Below are positions 33,001 to 44,728 of a DNA stretch of 64,000 nt, piece after piece. Source of the stretch: Scolanthus callimorphus (taxonomy: Eukaryota > Cnidaria > Anthozoa > Actiniaria > Edwardsiidae); contig CM066912.1 in NCBI GenBank assembly GCA_033964015.1, forward strand, positions 20,881,073 to 20,945,072, read 5' to 3'. The position numbers and the translations under genes are program-made. How positions within the stretch are numbered: position 1 is the first letter of the stretch; each line of letters begins with the position of its first letter. Below the pieces are notes generated by a model. The model was not told the origin of the DNA. It made no database searches and saw nothing but the letters and a program-made list of their open reading frames with translations.

Positions 33001-36000
33001 TCATTGCGCATGAGCGACTTGGAAGTTACTGGCAGCTGATTGGTTTATCCAATCAGAACACACAACAAAGAGCTATTGTTAGTTCCCGCGTCTTGTCATT
33101 TGTGATGTTTCACAAAATGCAAATAGACGGAGAGATTTAGTTGCTCAAATGTGTGAAAATTTTGCCAGTAGACGTTGAATTCTGTTTAACAGTTCTATTA
33201 TTGGCAAAAGGTGGACTGGTAAAAAAAGCCCGGTTGCCTGGCTCAAATGTAGGTTTACGAATAGCGTAAGGGTTACAGGGGCTAGTGGAGTTTAAGACCG
33301 AAGTCTAAGTCAAGTACATGTTATAAATATTGCCGACAGCCCACTAGCTACATTTGTAAATAGAACTGCTAAGAATTCTAAGTGGCATTGCTTTCAGATT
33401 GTTCGGAATAGGTTGTAAGCGCGAGAAAGTATGACGTCAGGAACAAACTCGAGAGGAATGACCTCTCAACCAAAACAAACACGGAGCCGCGGTCTCGGTG
33501 TCAGTCCAGGTTCAGGAAACATTTCCTTCAGTAAGTTCAAGGTGTCCATAGTCAAAGTCTTAAGGTGTTTCACTAAGTCAAAGGCCACGGTATAGACGTT
33601 AATAAAACGCTTTCGTTGTGGCCCTGTTGTGAGAAACACGATTGGACTTTAAGACCATTGAATCGGCGCTTACAAAAAGCGAACGTTTTGCATATTTTCA
33701 GCAGGCGCAGCATTTCCAGGCGAGTCTCTTTAGAAACCTTTACTATTAAGAATAGACAGGCTATATCCGATAAGATGACTCAGATGTTTGGGCTGCACGG
33801 CTTAGGTTGCTAGAAGTTCATATGCTCGCATTTTTTGGATTGGATCTTATGGACAAAACATATAAAATGTAGTGTGCGTGAAAGATCCATAGTAAGAGGC
33901 GAGTCCGTTGACGGTTTTCCTGAAAACCGCTCTTAGATAGCTAAAGTATTTGGAAGACCGGTTTCGGTATCCTGAAAAGGGTACCTTCGTCAGTTCCGTA
34001 TAGCTAAGTCTGAGATCGTCGGTGCGCTCGTATTCACAAGCAGTAGGGGACAATCTCGCTAGTCGGAGACAAACAACAGCATATATATGCAAGTCGAAAG
34101 CAACTCATTGCGCATGAGCGACTTGGAAGTTACTGGCAGCTGATTGGTTTATCCAATCAGAACACACAACAAAGAGCTATTGTTAGTTCCCGCGTCTTGT
34201 CATTTGTGATGTTTCACAAAATGCAAATAGACGGAGAGATTTAGTTGCTCAAATGTGTGAAAATTTTGCCAGTAGACGTTGAATTCTGTTTAACAGTTCT
34301 ATTATTGGCAAAAGGTGGACTGGTAAAAAAAGCCCGGTTGCCTGGCTCAAATGTAGGTTTACGAATAGCGTAAGGGTTACAGGGGCTAGTGGAGTTTAAG
34401 ACCGAAGTCTAAGTCAAGTACATGTTATAAATATTGCCGACAGCCCACTAGCTACATTTGTAAATAGAACTGCTAAGAATTCTAAGTGGCATTGCTTTCA
34501 GATTGTTCGGAATAGGTTGTAAGCGCGAGAAAGTATGACGTCAGGAACAAACTCGAGAGGAATGACCTCTCAACCAAAACAAACACGGAGCCGCGGTGTC
34601 GGTGTCAGTCCAGGTTCAGGAAACATTTCCTTCAGTAAGTTCAAGGTGTCCATAGTCAAAGTCTTAAGGTGTTTCACTAAGTCAAAGGCCACGGTATAGA
34701 CGTTAATAAAACGCTTTCGTTGTGGCCCTGTTGTGAGAAACACGATTGGACTTTAAGACCATTGAATCGGCGCTTACAAAAAGCGAACGTTTTGCATATT
34801 TTCAGCAGGCGCAGCATTTCCAGGCGAGTCTCTTTAGAAACCTTTACTATTAAGAATAGACAGGCTATATCCGATAAGATGACTCAGATGTTTGGGCTGC
34901 ACGGCTTAGGTTGCTAGAAGTTCATATGCTCGCATTTTTTGGATTGGATCTTATGGACAAAACATATAAAATGTAGTGTGCGTGAAAGATCCATAGTAAG
35001 AGGCGAGTCCGTTGACGGTTTTCCTGAAAACCGCTCTTAGATAGCTAAAGTATTTGGAAGACCGGTTTCGGTATCCTGAAAAGGGTACCTTCGTCAGTTC
35101 CGTATAGCTAAGTCTGAGATCGTCGGTGCGCTCGTATTCACAAGCAGTAGGGGACAATCTCGCTAGTCGGAGACAAACAACAGCATATATATGCAAGTCG
35201 AAAGCAACTCATTGCGCATGAGCGACTTGGAAGTTACTGGCAGCTGATTGGTTTATCCAATCAGAACACACAACAAAGAGCTATTGTTAGTTCCCGCGTC
35301 TTGTCATTTGTGATGTTTCACAAAATGCAAATAGACGGAGAGATTTAGTTGCTCAAATGTGTGAAAATTTTGCCAGTAGACGTTGAATTCTGTTTAACAG
35401 TTCTATTATTGGCAAAAGGTGGACTGGTAAAAAAAGCCCGGTTGCCTGGCTCAAATGTAGGTTTACGAATAGCGTAAGGGTTACAGGGGCTAGTGGAGTT
35501 TAAGACCGAAGTCTAAGTCAAGTACATGTTATAAATATTGCCGACAGCCCACTAGCTACATTTGTAAATAGAACTGCTAAGAATTCTAAGTGGCATTGCT
35601 TTCAGATTGTTCGGAATAGGTTGTAAGCGCGAGAAAGTATGACGTCAGGAACAAAGTCGAGAGGAATGACCTCTCAACCAAAACAAACACGGAGCCGCGG
35701 TCTCGGTGTCAGTCCAGGTTCAGGAAACATTTCCTTCAGTAAGTTCAAGGTGTCCATAGTCAAAGTCTTAAGGTGTTTCACTAAGTCAAAGGCCACGGTA
35801 TAGACGTTAATAAAACGCTTTCGTTGTGGCCCTGTTGTGAGAAACACGATTGGACTTTAAGACCATTGAATCGGCGCTTACAAAAAGCGAACGTTTTGCA
35901 TATTTTCAGCAGGCGCAGCATTTCCAGGCGAGTCTCTTTAGAAACCTTTACTATTAAGAATAGACAGGCTATATCCGATAAGATGACTCAGATGTTTGGG

Positions 36001-39000
36001 CTGCACGGCTTAGGTTGCTAGAAGTTCATATGCTCGCATTTTTTGGATTGGATCTTATGGACAAAACATATAAAATGTAGTGTGCGTGAAAGATCCATAG
36101 TAAGAGGCGAGTCCGTTGACGGTTTTCCTGAAAACCGCTCTTAGATAGCTAAAGTATTTGGAAGACCGGTTTCGGTATCCTGAAAAGGGTACCTTCGTCA
36201 GTTCCGTATAGCTAAGTCTGAGATCGTCGGTGCGCTCGTATTCACAAGCAGTAGGGGACAATCTCGCTAGTCGGAGACAAACAACAGCATATATATGCAA
36301 GTCGAAAGCAACTCATTGCGCATGAGCGACTTGGAAGTTACTGGCAGCTGATTGGTTTATCCAATCAGAACACACAACAAAGAGCTATTGTTAGTTCCCG
36401 CGTCTTGTCATTTGTGATGTTTCACAAAATGCAAATAGACGGAGAGATTTAGTTGCTCAAATGTGTGAAAATTTTGCCAGTAGACGTTGAATTCTGTTTA
36501 ACAGTTCTATTATTGGCAAAAGGTGGACTGGTAAAAAAAGCCCGGTTGCCTGGCTCAAATGTAGGTTTACGAATAGCGTAAGGGTTACAGGGGCTAGTGG
36601 AGTTTAAGACCGAAGTCTAAGTCAAGTACATGTTATAAATATTGCCGACAGCCCACTAGCTACATTTGTAAATAGAACTGCTAAGAATTCTAAGTGGCAT
36701 TGCTTTCAGATTGTTCGGAATAGGTTGTAAGCGCGAGAAAGTATGACGTCAGGAACAAACTCGAGAGGAATGACCTCTCAACCAAAACAAACACGGAGCC
36801 GCGGTGTCGGTGTCAGTCCAGGTTCAGGAAACATTTCCTTCAGTAAGTTCAAGGTGTCCATAGTCAAAGTCTTAAGGTGTTTCACTAAGTCAAAGGCCAC
36901 GGTATAGACGTTAATAAAACGCTTTCGTTGTGGCCCTGTTGTGAGAAACACGATTGGACTTTAAGACCATTGAATCGGCGCTTACAAAAAGCGAACGTTT
37001 TGCATATTTTCAGCAGGCGCAGCATTTCCAGGCGAGTCTCTTTAGAAACCTTTACTATTAAGAATAGACAGGCTATATCCGATAAGATGACTCAGATGTT
37101 TGGGCTGCACGGCTTAGGTTGCTAGAAGTTCATATGCTCGCATTTTTTGGATTGGATCTTATGGACAAAACATATAAAATGTAGTGTGCGTGAAAGATCC
37201 ATAGTAAGAGGCGAGTCCGTTGACGGTTTTCCTGAAAACCGCTCTTAGATAGCTAAAGTATTTGGAAGACCGGTTTCGGTATCCTGAAAAGGGTACCTTC
37301 GTCAGTTCCGTATAGCTAAGTCTGAGATCGTCGGTGCGCTCGTATTCACAAGCAGTAGGGGACAATCTCGCTAGTCGGAGACAAACAACAGCATATATAT
37401 GCAAGTCGAAAGCAACTCATTGCGCATGAGCGACTTGGAAGTTACTGGCAGCTGATTGGTTTATCCAATCAGAACACACAACAAAGAGCTATTGTTAGTT
37501 CCCGCGTCTTGTCATTTGTGATGTTTCACAAAATGCAAATAGACGGAGAGATTTAGTTGCTCAAATGTGTGAAAATTTTGCCAGTAGACGTTGAATTCTG
37601 TTTAACAGTTCTATTATTGGCAAAAGGTGGACTGGTAAAAAAAGCCCGGTTGCCTGGCTCAAATGTAGGTTTACGAATAGCGTAAGGTTACAGGGGCTAG
37701 TGGAGTTTAAGACCGAAGTCTAAGTCAAGTACATGTTATAAATATTGCCGACAGCCCACTAGCTACATTTGTAAATAGAACTGCTAAGAATTCTAAGTGG
37801 CATTGCTTTCAGATTGTTCGGAATAGGTTGTAAGCGCGAGAAAGTATGACGTCAGGAACAAACTCGAGAGGAATGACCTCTCAACCAAAACAAACACGGA
37901 GCCGCGGTCTCGGTGTCAGTCCAGGTTCAGGAAACATTTCCTTCAGTAAGTTCAAGGTGTCCATAGTCAAAGTCTTAAGGTGTTTCACTAAGTCAAAGGC
38001 CACGGTATAGACGTTAATAAAACGCTTTCGTTGTGGCCCTGTTGTGAGAAACACGATTGGACTTTAAGACCATTGAATCGGCGCTTACAAAAAGCGAACG
38101 TTTTGCATATTTTCAGCAGGCGCAGCATTTCCAGGCGAGTCTCTTTAGAAACCTTTACTATTAAGAATAGACAGGCTATATCCGATAAGATGACTCAGAT
38201 GTTTGGGCTGCACGGCTTAGGTTGCTAGAAGTTCATATGCTCGCATTTTTTGGATTGGATCTTATGGACAAAACATATAAAATGTAGTGTGCGTGAAAGA
38301 TCCATAGTAAGAGGCGAGTCCGTTGACGGTTTTCCTGAAAACCGCTCTTAGATAGCTAAAGTATTTGGAAGACCGGTTTCGGTATCCTGAAAAGGGTACC
38401 TTCGTCAGTTCCGTATAGCTAAGTCTGAGATCGTCGGTGCGCTCGTATTCACAAGCAGTAGGGGACAATCTCGCTAGTCGGAGACAAACAACAGCATATA
38501 TATGCAAGTCGAAAGCAACTCATTGCGCATGAGCGACTTGGAAGTTACTGGCAGCTGATTGGTTTATCCAATCAGAACACACAACAAAGAGCTATTGTTA
38601 GTTCCCGCGTCTTGTCATTTGTGATGTTTCACAAAATGCAAATAGACGGAGAGATTTAGTTGCTCAAATGTGTGAAAATTTTGCCAGTAGACGTTGAATT
38701 CTGTTTAACAGTTCTATTATTGGCAAAAGGTGGACTGGTAAAAAAAGCCCGGTTGCCTGGCTCAAATGTAGGTTTACGAATAGCGTAAGGGTTACAGGGG
38801 CTAGTGGAGTTTAAGACCGAAGTCTAAGTCAAGTACATGTATAAATATTGCCGACAGCCCACTAGCTACATTTGTAAAGAACTGCTAAGAATTCTAAGTG
38901 GCATTGCTTTCAGATTGTTCGGAATAGGTTGTAAGCGCGAGAAAGTATGACGTCAGGAACAAACTCGAGAGGAATGACCTCTCAACCAAAACAAACACGG

Positions 39001-39391
39001 AGCCGCGGTGTCGGTGTCAGTCCAGGTTCAGGAAACATTTCCTTCAGTAAGTTCAAGGTGTCCATAGTCAAAGTCTTAAGGTGTTTCACTAAGTCAAAGG
39101 CCACGGTATAGACGTTAATAAAACGCTTTCGTTGTGGCCCTGTTGTGAGAAACACGATTGGACTTTAAGACCATTGAATCGGCGCTTACAAAAAGCGAAC
39201 GTTTTGCATATTTTCAGCAGGCGCAGCATTTCCAGGCGAGTCTCTTTAGAAACCTTTACTATTAAGAATAGACAGGCTATATCCGATAAGATGACTCAGA
39301 TGTTTGGGCTGCACGGCTTAGGTTGCTAGAAGTTCATATGCTCGCATTTTTTGGATTGGATCTTATGGACAAAACATATAAATGTAGTGTG
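30007..39391 (-). repeat. array segment 1: 8.5 units (ribozyme on minus strand)
   Basis: Hammerhead motifs on the minus strand at 30622-30698, 31724-31800, 32828-32904, 33932-34008, 35036-35112, 36140-36216, 37244-37320 and 38347-38423. The ninth unit is cut at 39391, about 60 bp before its ribozyme. A diagnostic site reads ggtCtcgg in units starting at 30007, 33317, 35525 and 37732, but ggtGtcgg in those at 31111, 32213, 34421, 36629 and 38836. From 33317 onward the two forms alternate strictly, suggesting a two-unit higher-order repeat. Confidence 0.93.
30622..30698 (-). ncRNA. type I hammerhead ribozyme (reference copy for minus-strand units)
   Basis: Reverse-complement copy of the motif at 44652-44728 with identical core, stem II, ACCGGT stem III and stem I. 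In this part of the array the cleaved RNA would be transcribed leftward, so the two array halves are convergent in sequence but would be transcribed away from the 39391 junction outward to the left and to the right. Confidence 0.7.
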
Positions 39392-42300
39392 CAACGAAAG
39401 CGTTTTATTAACGTCTATACCGTGGCTTTTGACTTAGTGAAACATCTTAAGGCTTTGACTATGGACACCTTGAACTTACTGAAGGAAATGTTTCCTGAAC
39501 CTGGACTGACACCGAGACCGCGGCTCCTTGTTTGTTTTGGTTGAGAGGTCATTCCTCTCTAGTTTGTTCCTGACGTCATAGTTTCTCGCGCTTACAACCT
39601 ATTCCGAACAATCTGAAAGCAATGCCACTTAGAATTCTTAGCAGTTCTATTTACAAATGTAGCTAGTGGGCTGTCGGCAATATTTATAACATGTACTTGA
39701 CTTAGACTTCGGTCTTAAACTCCACTAGCCCCTGTAACCCTTACGCTATTCGTAAACCTACATTTGAGCCAGGCAACCGGGCTTTTTTTACCAGTCCACC
39801 TTTTGCCAATAATAGAACTGTTAAACAGAATTCAACGTCTACTGGCAAAATTTTCACACATTTGAGCAACTAAATCTCTCCGTCTATTTGCATTTTGTGA
39901 AACATCACAAATGACAAGACGCGGGAACTAACAATAGCTCTTTGTTGTGTGTTCTGATGGGATAAACCAATCAGCTGCCAGTAACTTCTAAGTCGCTCAT
40001 GCGCAATGAATTGCTTTCGACTTGCATATATATGCTGTTGTTTGTTTCCGACTAGCGAGATTGTCCCCTACTGCTTGTGAATACGAGCGCACCGACGATC
40101 TCAGACTTAGCTATACGGAACTGACGAAGGTACCCTTTTCAGGATACCGAAACCGGTCTTCCAAATACTTTAGCTATCTAAGAGCGGTTTTCAGGAAAAC
40201 CGTCAACGGACTCGCCTCTTACTATGGATCTTTCACGCACACTACATTTTATATGTTTTTGTCCATAAGATCCAATCTAAAAATGCGAGCATATGAACTT
40301 CTAGCAACCAAAGCCGTGCAGCTCAAACATCTGAGTCATCTTATCGGATATAACCTGTCTATTTTTAATAGTAAAGGTTTCTAAAGAGACTCGCCTGGAA
40401 ATGCTGCGTCTGCTTAACATATGCAAAACGTTCGCGTTTTGTAAGCGCTGATTCAATGGTCTTAAAGTCCAATCGTGTTTCTCACAACAGGGCCGCAACG
40501 AAAGCGTTTTATTAACGTCTATACCGTGGCTTTTGACTTAGTGAAACATCTTAAGGCTTTGACTATGGACACCTTGAACTTACTGAAGGAAATGTTTCCT
40601 GAACCTGGACTGACACCGAGACCGCGGCTCCTTGTTTGTTTTGGTTGAGAGGTCATTCCTCTCTAGTTTGTTCCTGACGTCATAGTTTCTCGCGCTTACA
40701 ACCTATTCCGAACAATCTGAAAGCAATGCCACTTAGAATTCTTAGCAGTTCTATTTACAAATGTAGCTAGTGGGCTGTCGGCAATATTTATAACATGTAC
40801 TTGACTTAGACTTCGGTCTTAAACTCCACTAGCCCCTGTAACCCTTACGCTATTCGTAAACCTACATTTGAGCCAGGCAACCGGGCTTTTTTTACCAGTC
40901 CACCTTTTGCCAATATAGAACTGTTAAACAGAATTCAACGTCTACTGGCAAAATTTTCACACATTTGAGCAACTAAATCTCTCCGTCTATTTGCATTTTG
41001 TGAAACATCACAAATGACAAGACGCGGGAACTAACAATAGCTCTTTGTTGTGTGTTCTGATGGGATAAACCAATCAGCTGCCAGTAACTTCTAAGTCGCT
41101 CATGCGCAATGAATTGCTTTCGACTTGCATATATATGCTGTTGTTTGTTTCCGACTAGCGAGATTGTCCCCTACTGCTTGTGAATACGAGCGCACCGACG
41201 ATCTCAGACTTAGCTATACGGAACTGACGAAGGTACCCTTTTCAGGATACCGAAACCGGTCTTCCAAATACTTTAGCTATCTAAGAGCGGTTTTCAGGAA
41301 AACCGTCAACGGACTCGCCTCTTACTATGGATCTTTCACGCACACTACATTTTATATGTTTTGTCCATAAGATCCAATCTAAAAATGCGAGCATATGAAC
41401 TTCTAGCAACCAAAGCCGTGCAGCTCAAACATCTGAGTCATCTTATCGGATATAACCTGTCTATTTTTAATAGTAAAGGTTTCTAAAGAGACTCGCCTGG
41501 AAATGCTGCGTCTGCTTAACATATGCAAAACGTTCGCGTTTTGTAAGCGCTGATTCAATGGTCTTAAAGTCCAATCGTGTTTCTCACAACAGGGCCGCAA
41601 CGAAAGCGTTTTATTAACGTCTATACCGTGGCTTTTGACTTAGTGAAACATCTTAAGGCTTTGACTATGGACACCTTGAACTTACTGAAGGAAATGTTTC
41701 CTGAACCTGGACTGACACCGAGACCGCGGCTCCTTGTTTGTTTTGGTTGAGAGGTCATTCCTCTCTAGTTTGTTCCTGACGTCATAGTTTCTCGCGCTTA
41801 CAACCTATTCCGAACAATCTGAAAGCAATGCCACTTAGAATTCTTAGCAGTTCTATTTACAAATGTAGCTAGTGGGCTGTCGGCAATATTTATAACATAA
41901 ACAGAATTCAACGTCTACTGGCAAAATTTTCACACATTGAGCAACTAAATCTCTCCGTCTATTTGCATTTTGTGAAACATCACAAATGACAAGACGCGGG
42001 AACTAACAATAGCTCTTTGTTGTGTGTTCTGATGGGATAAACCAATCAGCTGCCAGTAACTTCTAAGTCGCTCATGCGCAATGAATTGCTTTCGACTTGC
42101 ATATATATGCTGTTGTTTGTTTCCGACTAGCGAGATTGTCCCCTACTGCTTGTGAATACGAGCGCACCGACGATCTCAGACTTAGCTATACGGAACTGAC
42201 GAAGGTACCCTTTTCAGGATACCGAAACCGGTCTTCCAAATACTTTAGCTATCTAAGAGCGGTTTTCAGGAAAACCGTCAACGGACTCGCCTCTTACTAT

Positions 42301-43957
42301 GGATCTTTCACGCACACTACATTTTATATGTTTTGTCCATAAGATCCAATCTAAAAATGCGAGCATATGAACTTCTAGCAACCAAAGCCGTGCAGCTCAA
42401 ACATCTGAGTCATCTTATCGGATATAACCTGTCTATTTTTAATAGTAAAGGTTTCTAAAGAGACTCGCCTGGAAATGCTGCGTCTGCTTAACATATGCAA
42501 AACGTTCGCGTTTTGTAAGCGCTGATTCAATGGTCTTAAAGTCCAATCGTGTTTCTCACAACAGGGCCGCAACGAAAGCGTTTTATTAACGTCTATACCG
42601 TGGCTTTTGACTTAGTGAAACATCTTAAGGCTTTGACTATGGACACCTTGAACTTACTGAAGGAAATGTTTCCTGAACCTGGACTGACACCGAGACCGCG
42701 GCTCCGTGTTTGTTTTGGTTGAGAGGTCATTCCTCTCTAGTTTGTTCCTGACGTCATAGTTTCTCGCGCTTACAACCTATTCCGAACAATCTGAAAGCAA
42801 TGCCACTTAGAATTCTTAGCAGTTCTATTTACAAATGTAGCTAGTGGGCTGTCGGCAATATTTATAACATGTACTTGACTTAGACTTCGGTCTTAAACTC
42901 CACTAGCCCCTGTAACCCTTACGCTATTCGTAAACCTACATTTGAGCCAGGCAACCGGGCTTTTTTTACCAGTCCACCTTTTGCCAATAATAGAACTGTT
43001 AAACAGAATTCAACGTCTACTGGCAAAATTTTCACACATTTGAGCAACTAAATCTCTCCGTCTATTTGCATTTTGTGAAACATCACAAATGACAAGACGC
43101 GGGAACTAACAATAGCTCTTTGTTGTGTGTTCTGATGGATAAACCAATCAGCTGCCAGTAACTTCTAAGTCGCTCATGCGCAATGAATTGCTTTCGACTT
43201 GCATATATATGCTGTTGTTTGTTTCCGACTAGCGAGATTGTCCCCTACTGCTTGTGAATACGAGCGCACCGACGATCTCAGACTTAGCTATACGGAACTG
43301 ACGAAGGTACCCTTTTCAGGATACCGAAACCGGTCTTCCAAATACTTTAGCTATCTAAGAGCGGTTTTCAGGAAAACCGTCAACGGACTCGCCTCTTACT
43401 ATGGATCTTTCACGCACACTACATTTTATATGTTTTGTCCATAAGATCCAATCTAAAAATGCGAGCATATGAACTTCTAGCAACCAAAGCCGTGCAGCTC
43501 AAACATCTGAGTCATCTTATCGGATATAACCTGTCTATTTTAATAGTAAAGGTTTCTAAAGAGACTCGCCTGGAAATGCTGCGTCTGCTTAACATATGCA
43601 AAACGTTCGCGTTTTTGTAAGCGCTGATTCAATGGTCTTAAAGTCCAATCGTGTTTCTCACAACAGGGCCGCAACGAAAGCGTTTTATTAACGTCTATAC
43701 CGTGGCTTTTGACTTAGTGAAACATCTTAAGGCTTTGACTATGGACACCTTGAACTTACTGAAGGAAATGTTTCCTGAACCTGGACTGACACCGAGACCG
43801 CGGCTCCTTGTTTGTTTTGGTTGAGAGGTCATTCCTCTCTAGTTTGTTCCTGACGTCATAGTTTCTCGCGCTTACAACCTATTCCGAACAATCTGAAAGC
43901 AATGAACTTAGTTCTATTTACAAATGTAGCTAGTGGGCTGTCGGCAATATTTATAAC
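39392..43957 (+). repeat. array segment 2: about 4 diverged (type B) inverted units
   Basis: Opposite orientation to segment 1. These units share private differences: 'tgatgggataaacc' instead of 'tgattggataaacc' (breaking the CCAAT hairpin), 'gtttgtttccgac', 'aaccaaagccgtgc', 'ctctagtttg'. The third unit has lost about 130 bp after 41898, and the last ends at 43957 in a truncated copy. Hammerhead motifs at 40106-40182, 41209-41285, 42181-42257 and 43283-43359, cores unchanged. Confidence 0.93.
41209..41285 (+). ncRNA. type I hammerhead ribozyme in a type B unit
   Basis: The ribozyme sequence is unchanged although the surrounding type B unit has diverged from type A at many positions, including its upstream CCAAT hairpin. 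This is consistent with constraint on the ribozyme, but the motif is short and the sample of differences small. Confidence 0.68.
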
Positions 43958-44116
43958 ACGTCTATACCGTGGCCTTTGACTTAGTGAAACACCTTAAGAC
44001 TTTGACTATGGACACCTTGAACTTACTGAAGGAATGTTTCCTGAACCTGGACTGACACCGACACCGCGGCTCCGTGTTTGTTTTGGTTGAGAGGTCATTC
44101 CTCTCGAGTTTGTTCC

Positions 44117-44124
44117 TGACGTCA
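44117..44124 (+). promoter_or_regulatory. TGACGTCA (CRE-type) site in the array unit
   Basis: A perfect TGACGTCA occurs once per unit in the 'ttcctgacgtcata' context, in both orientations across the array. The flanking minisatellites carry the same octamer many times. Confidence 0.5.
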
Positions 44125-44499
44125 TACTTTCTCGCGCTTACAACCTATTCCGAACAATCTGAAAGCAATGCCACTTAGAATTCTTAGCAGTTCTATTTAC
44201 AAATGTAGCTAGTGGGCTGTCGGCAATATTTATAACATGTACTTGACTTAGACTTCGGTCTTAAACTCCACTAGCCCCTGTAACCCTTACGCTATTCGTA
44301 AACCTACATTTGAGCCAGGCAACCGGGCTTTTTTTACCAGTCCACCTTTTGCCAATAATAGAACTGTTAAACAGAATTCAACGTCTACTGGCAAAATTTT
44401 CACACATTTGAGCAACTAAATCTCTCCGTCTATTTGCATTTTGTGAAACATCACAAATGACAAGACGCGGGAACTAACAATAGCTCTTTGTTGTGTGTT

Positions 44500-44581
44500 C
44501 TGATTGGATAAACCAATCAGCTGCCAGTAACTTCCAAGTCGCTCATGCGCAATGAGTTGCTTTCGACTTGCATATATATGC
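44500..44581 (+). promoter_or_regulatory. CCAAT hairpin plus TATA-like palindrome in the array unit
   Basis: CTGATTGG (44500-44507) and CCAATCAG (44513-44520) form an inverted pair of CCAAT boxes. GCATATATATGC (44570-44581) follows, with a TATA-like core. A start would be expected about 30 bp on, near 44605, placing the hammerhead about 50 nt into the RNA. The same layout repeats in every type A unit; type B units have TGATGGGATAA and lose one CCAAT box. Promoter activity is inferred from motif order only. Confidence 0.4.
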
Positions 44582-44651
44582 TGTTGTTTGTCTCCGACTA
44601 GCGAGATTGTCCCCTACTGCTTGTGAATACGAGCGCACCGACGATCTCAGA

Positions 44652-44728
44652 CTTAGCTATACGGAACTGACGAAGGTACCCTTTTCAGGATACCGAAACC
44701 GGTCTTCCAAATACTTTAGCTATCTAAG
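44652..44728 (+). ncRNA. type I hammerhead ribozyme (reference copy for plus-strand units)
   Basis: Core CTGACGA at 44667-44673; GAAA at 44695-44698; cleavage predicted after C44704 (GGTC, H17=C). Stem I: GGAA (44663-44666) pairs with TTCC (44705-44708) right against the core. After an asymmetric internal loop, TAGCTA (44654-44659) pairs with TAGCTA (44717-44722). Stem II: GGTA/TACC and CC/GG with one C-A mismatch and loop TTTTCA (44675-44694). Stem III is ACCGGT without a loop. It is self-complementary, so cleavage would favour pairing of two units, as known for minimal-stem-III hammerheads of Penelope-like elements and satellites. Departure from the consensus: an extra A (44674) between the core and stem II. 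Not shown to be active. Confidence 0.72.
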
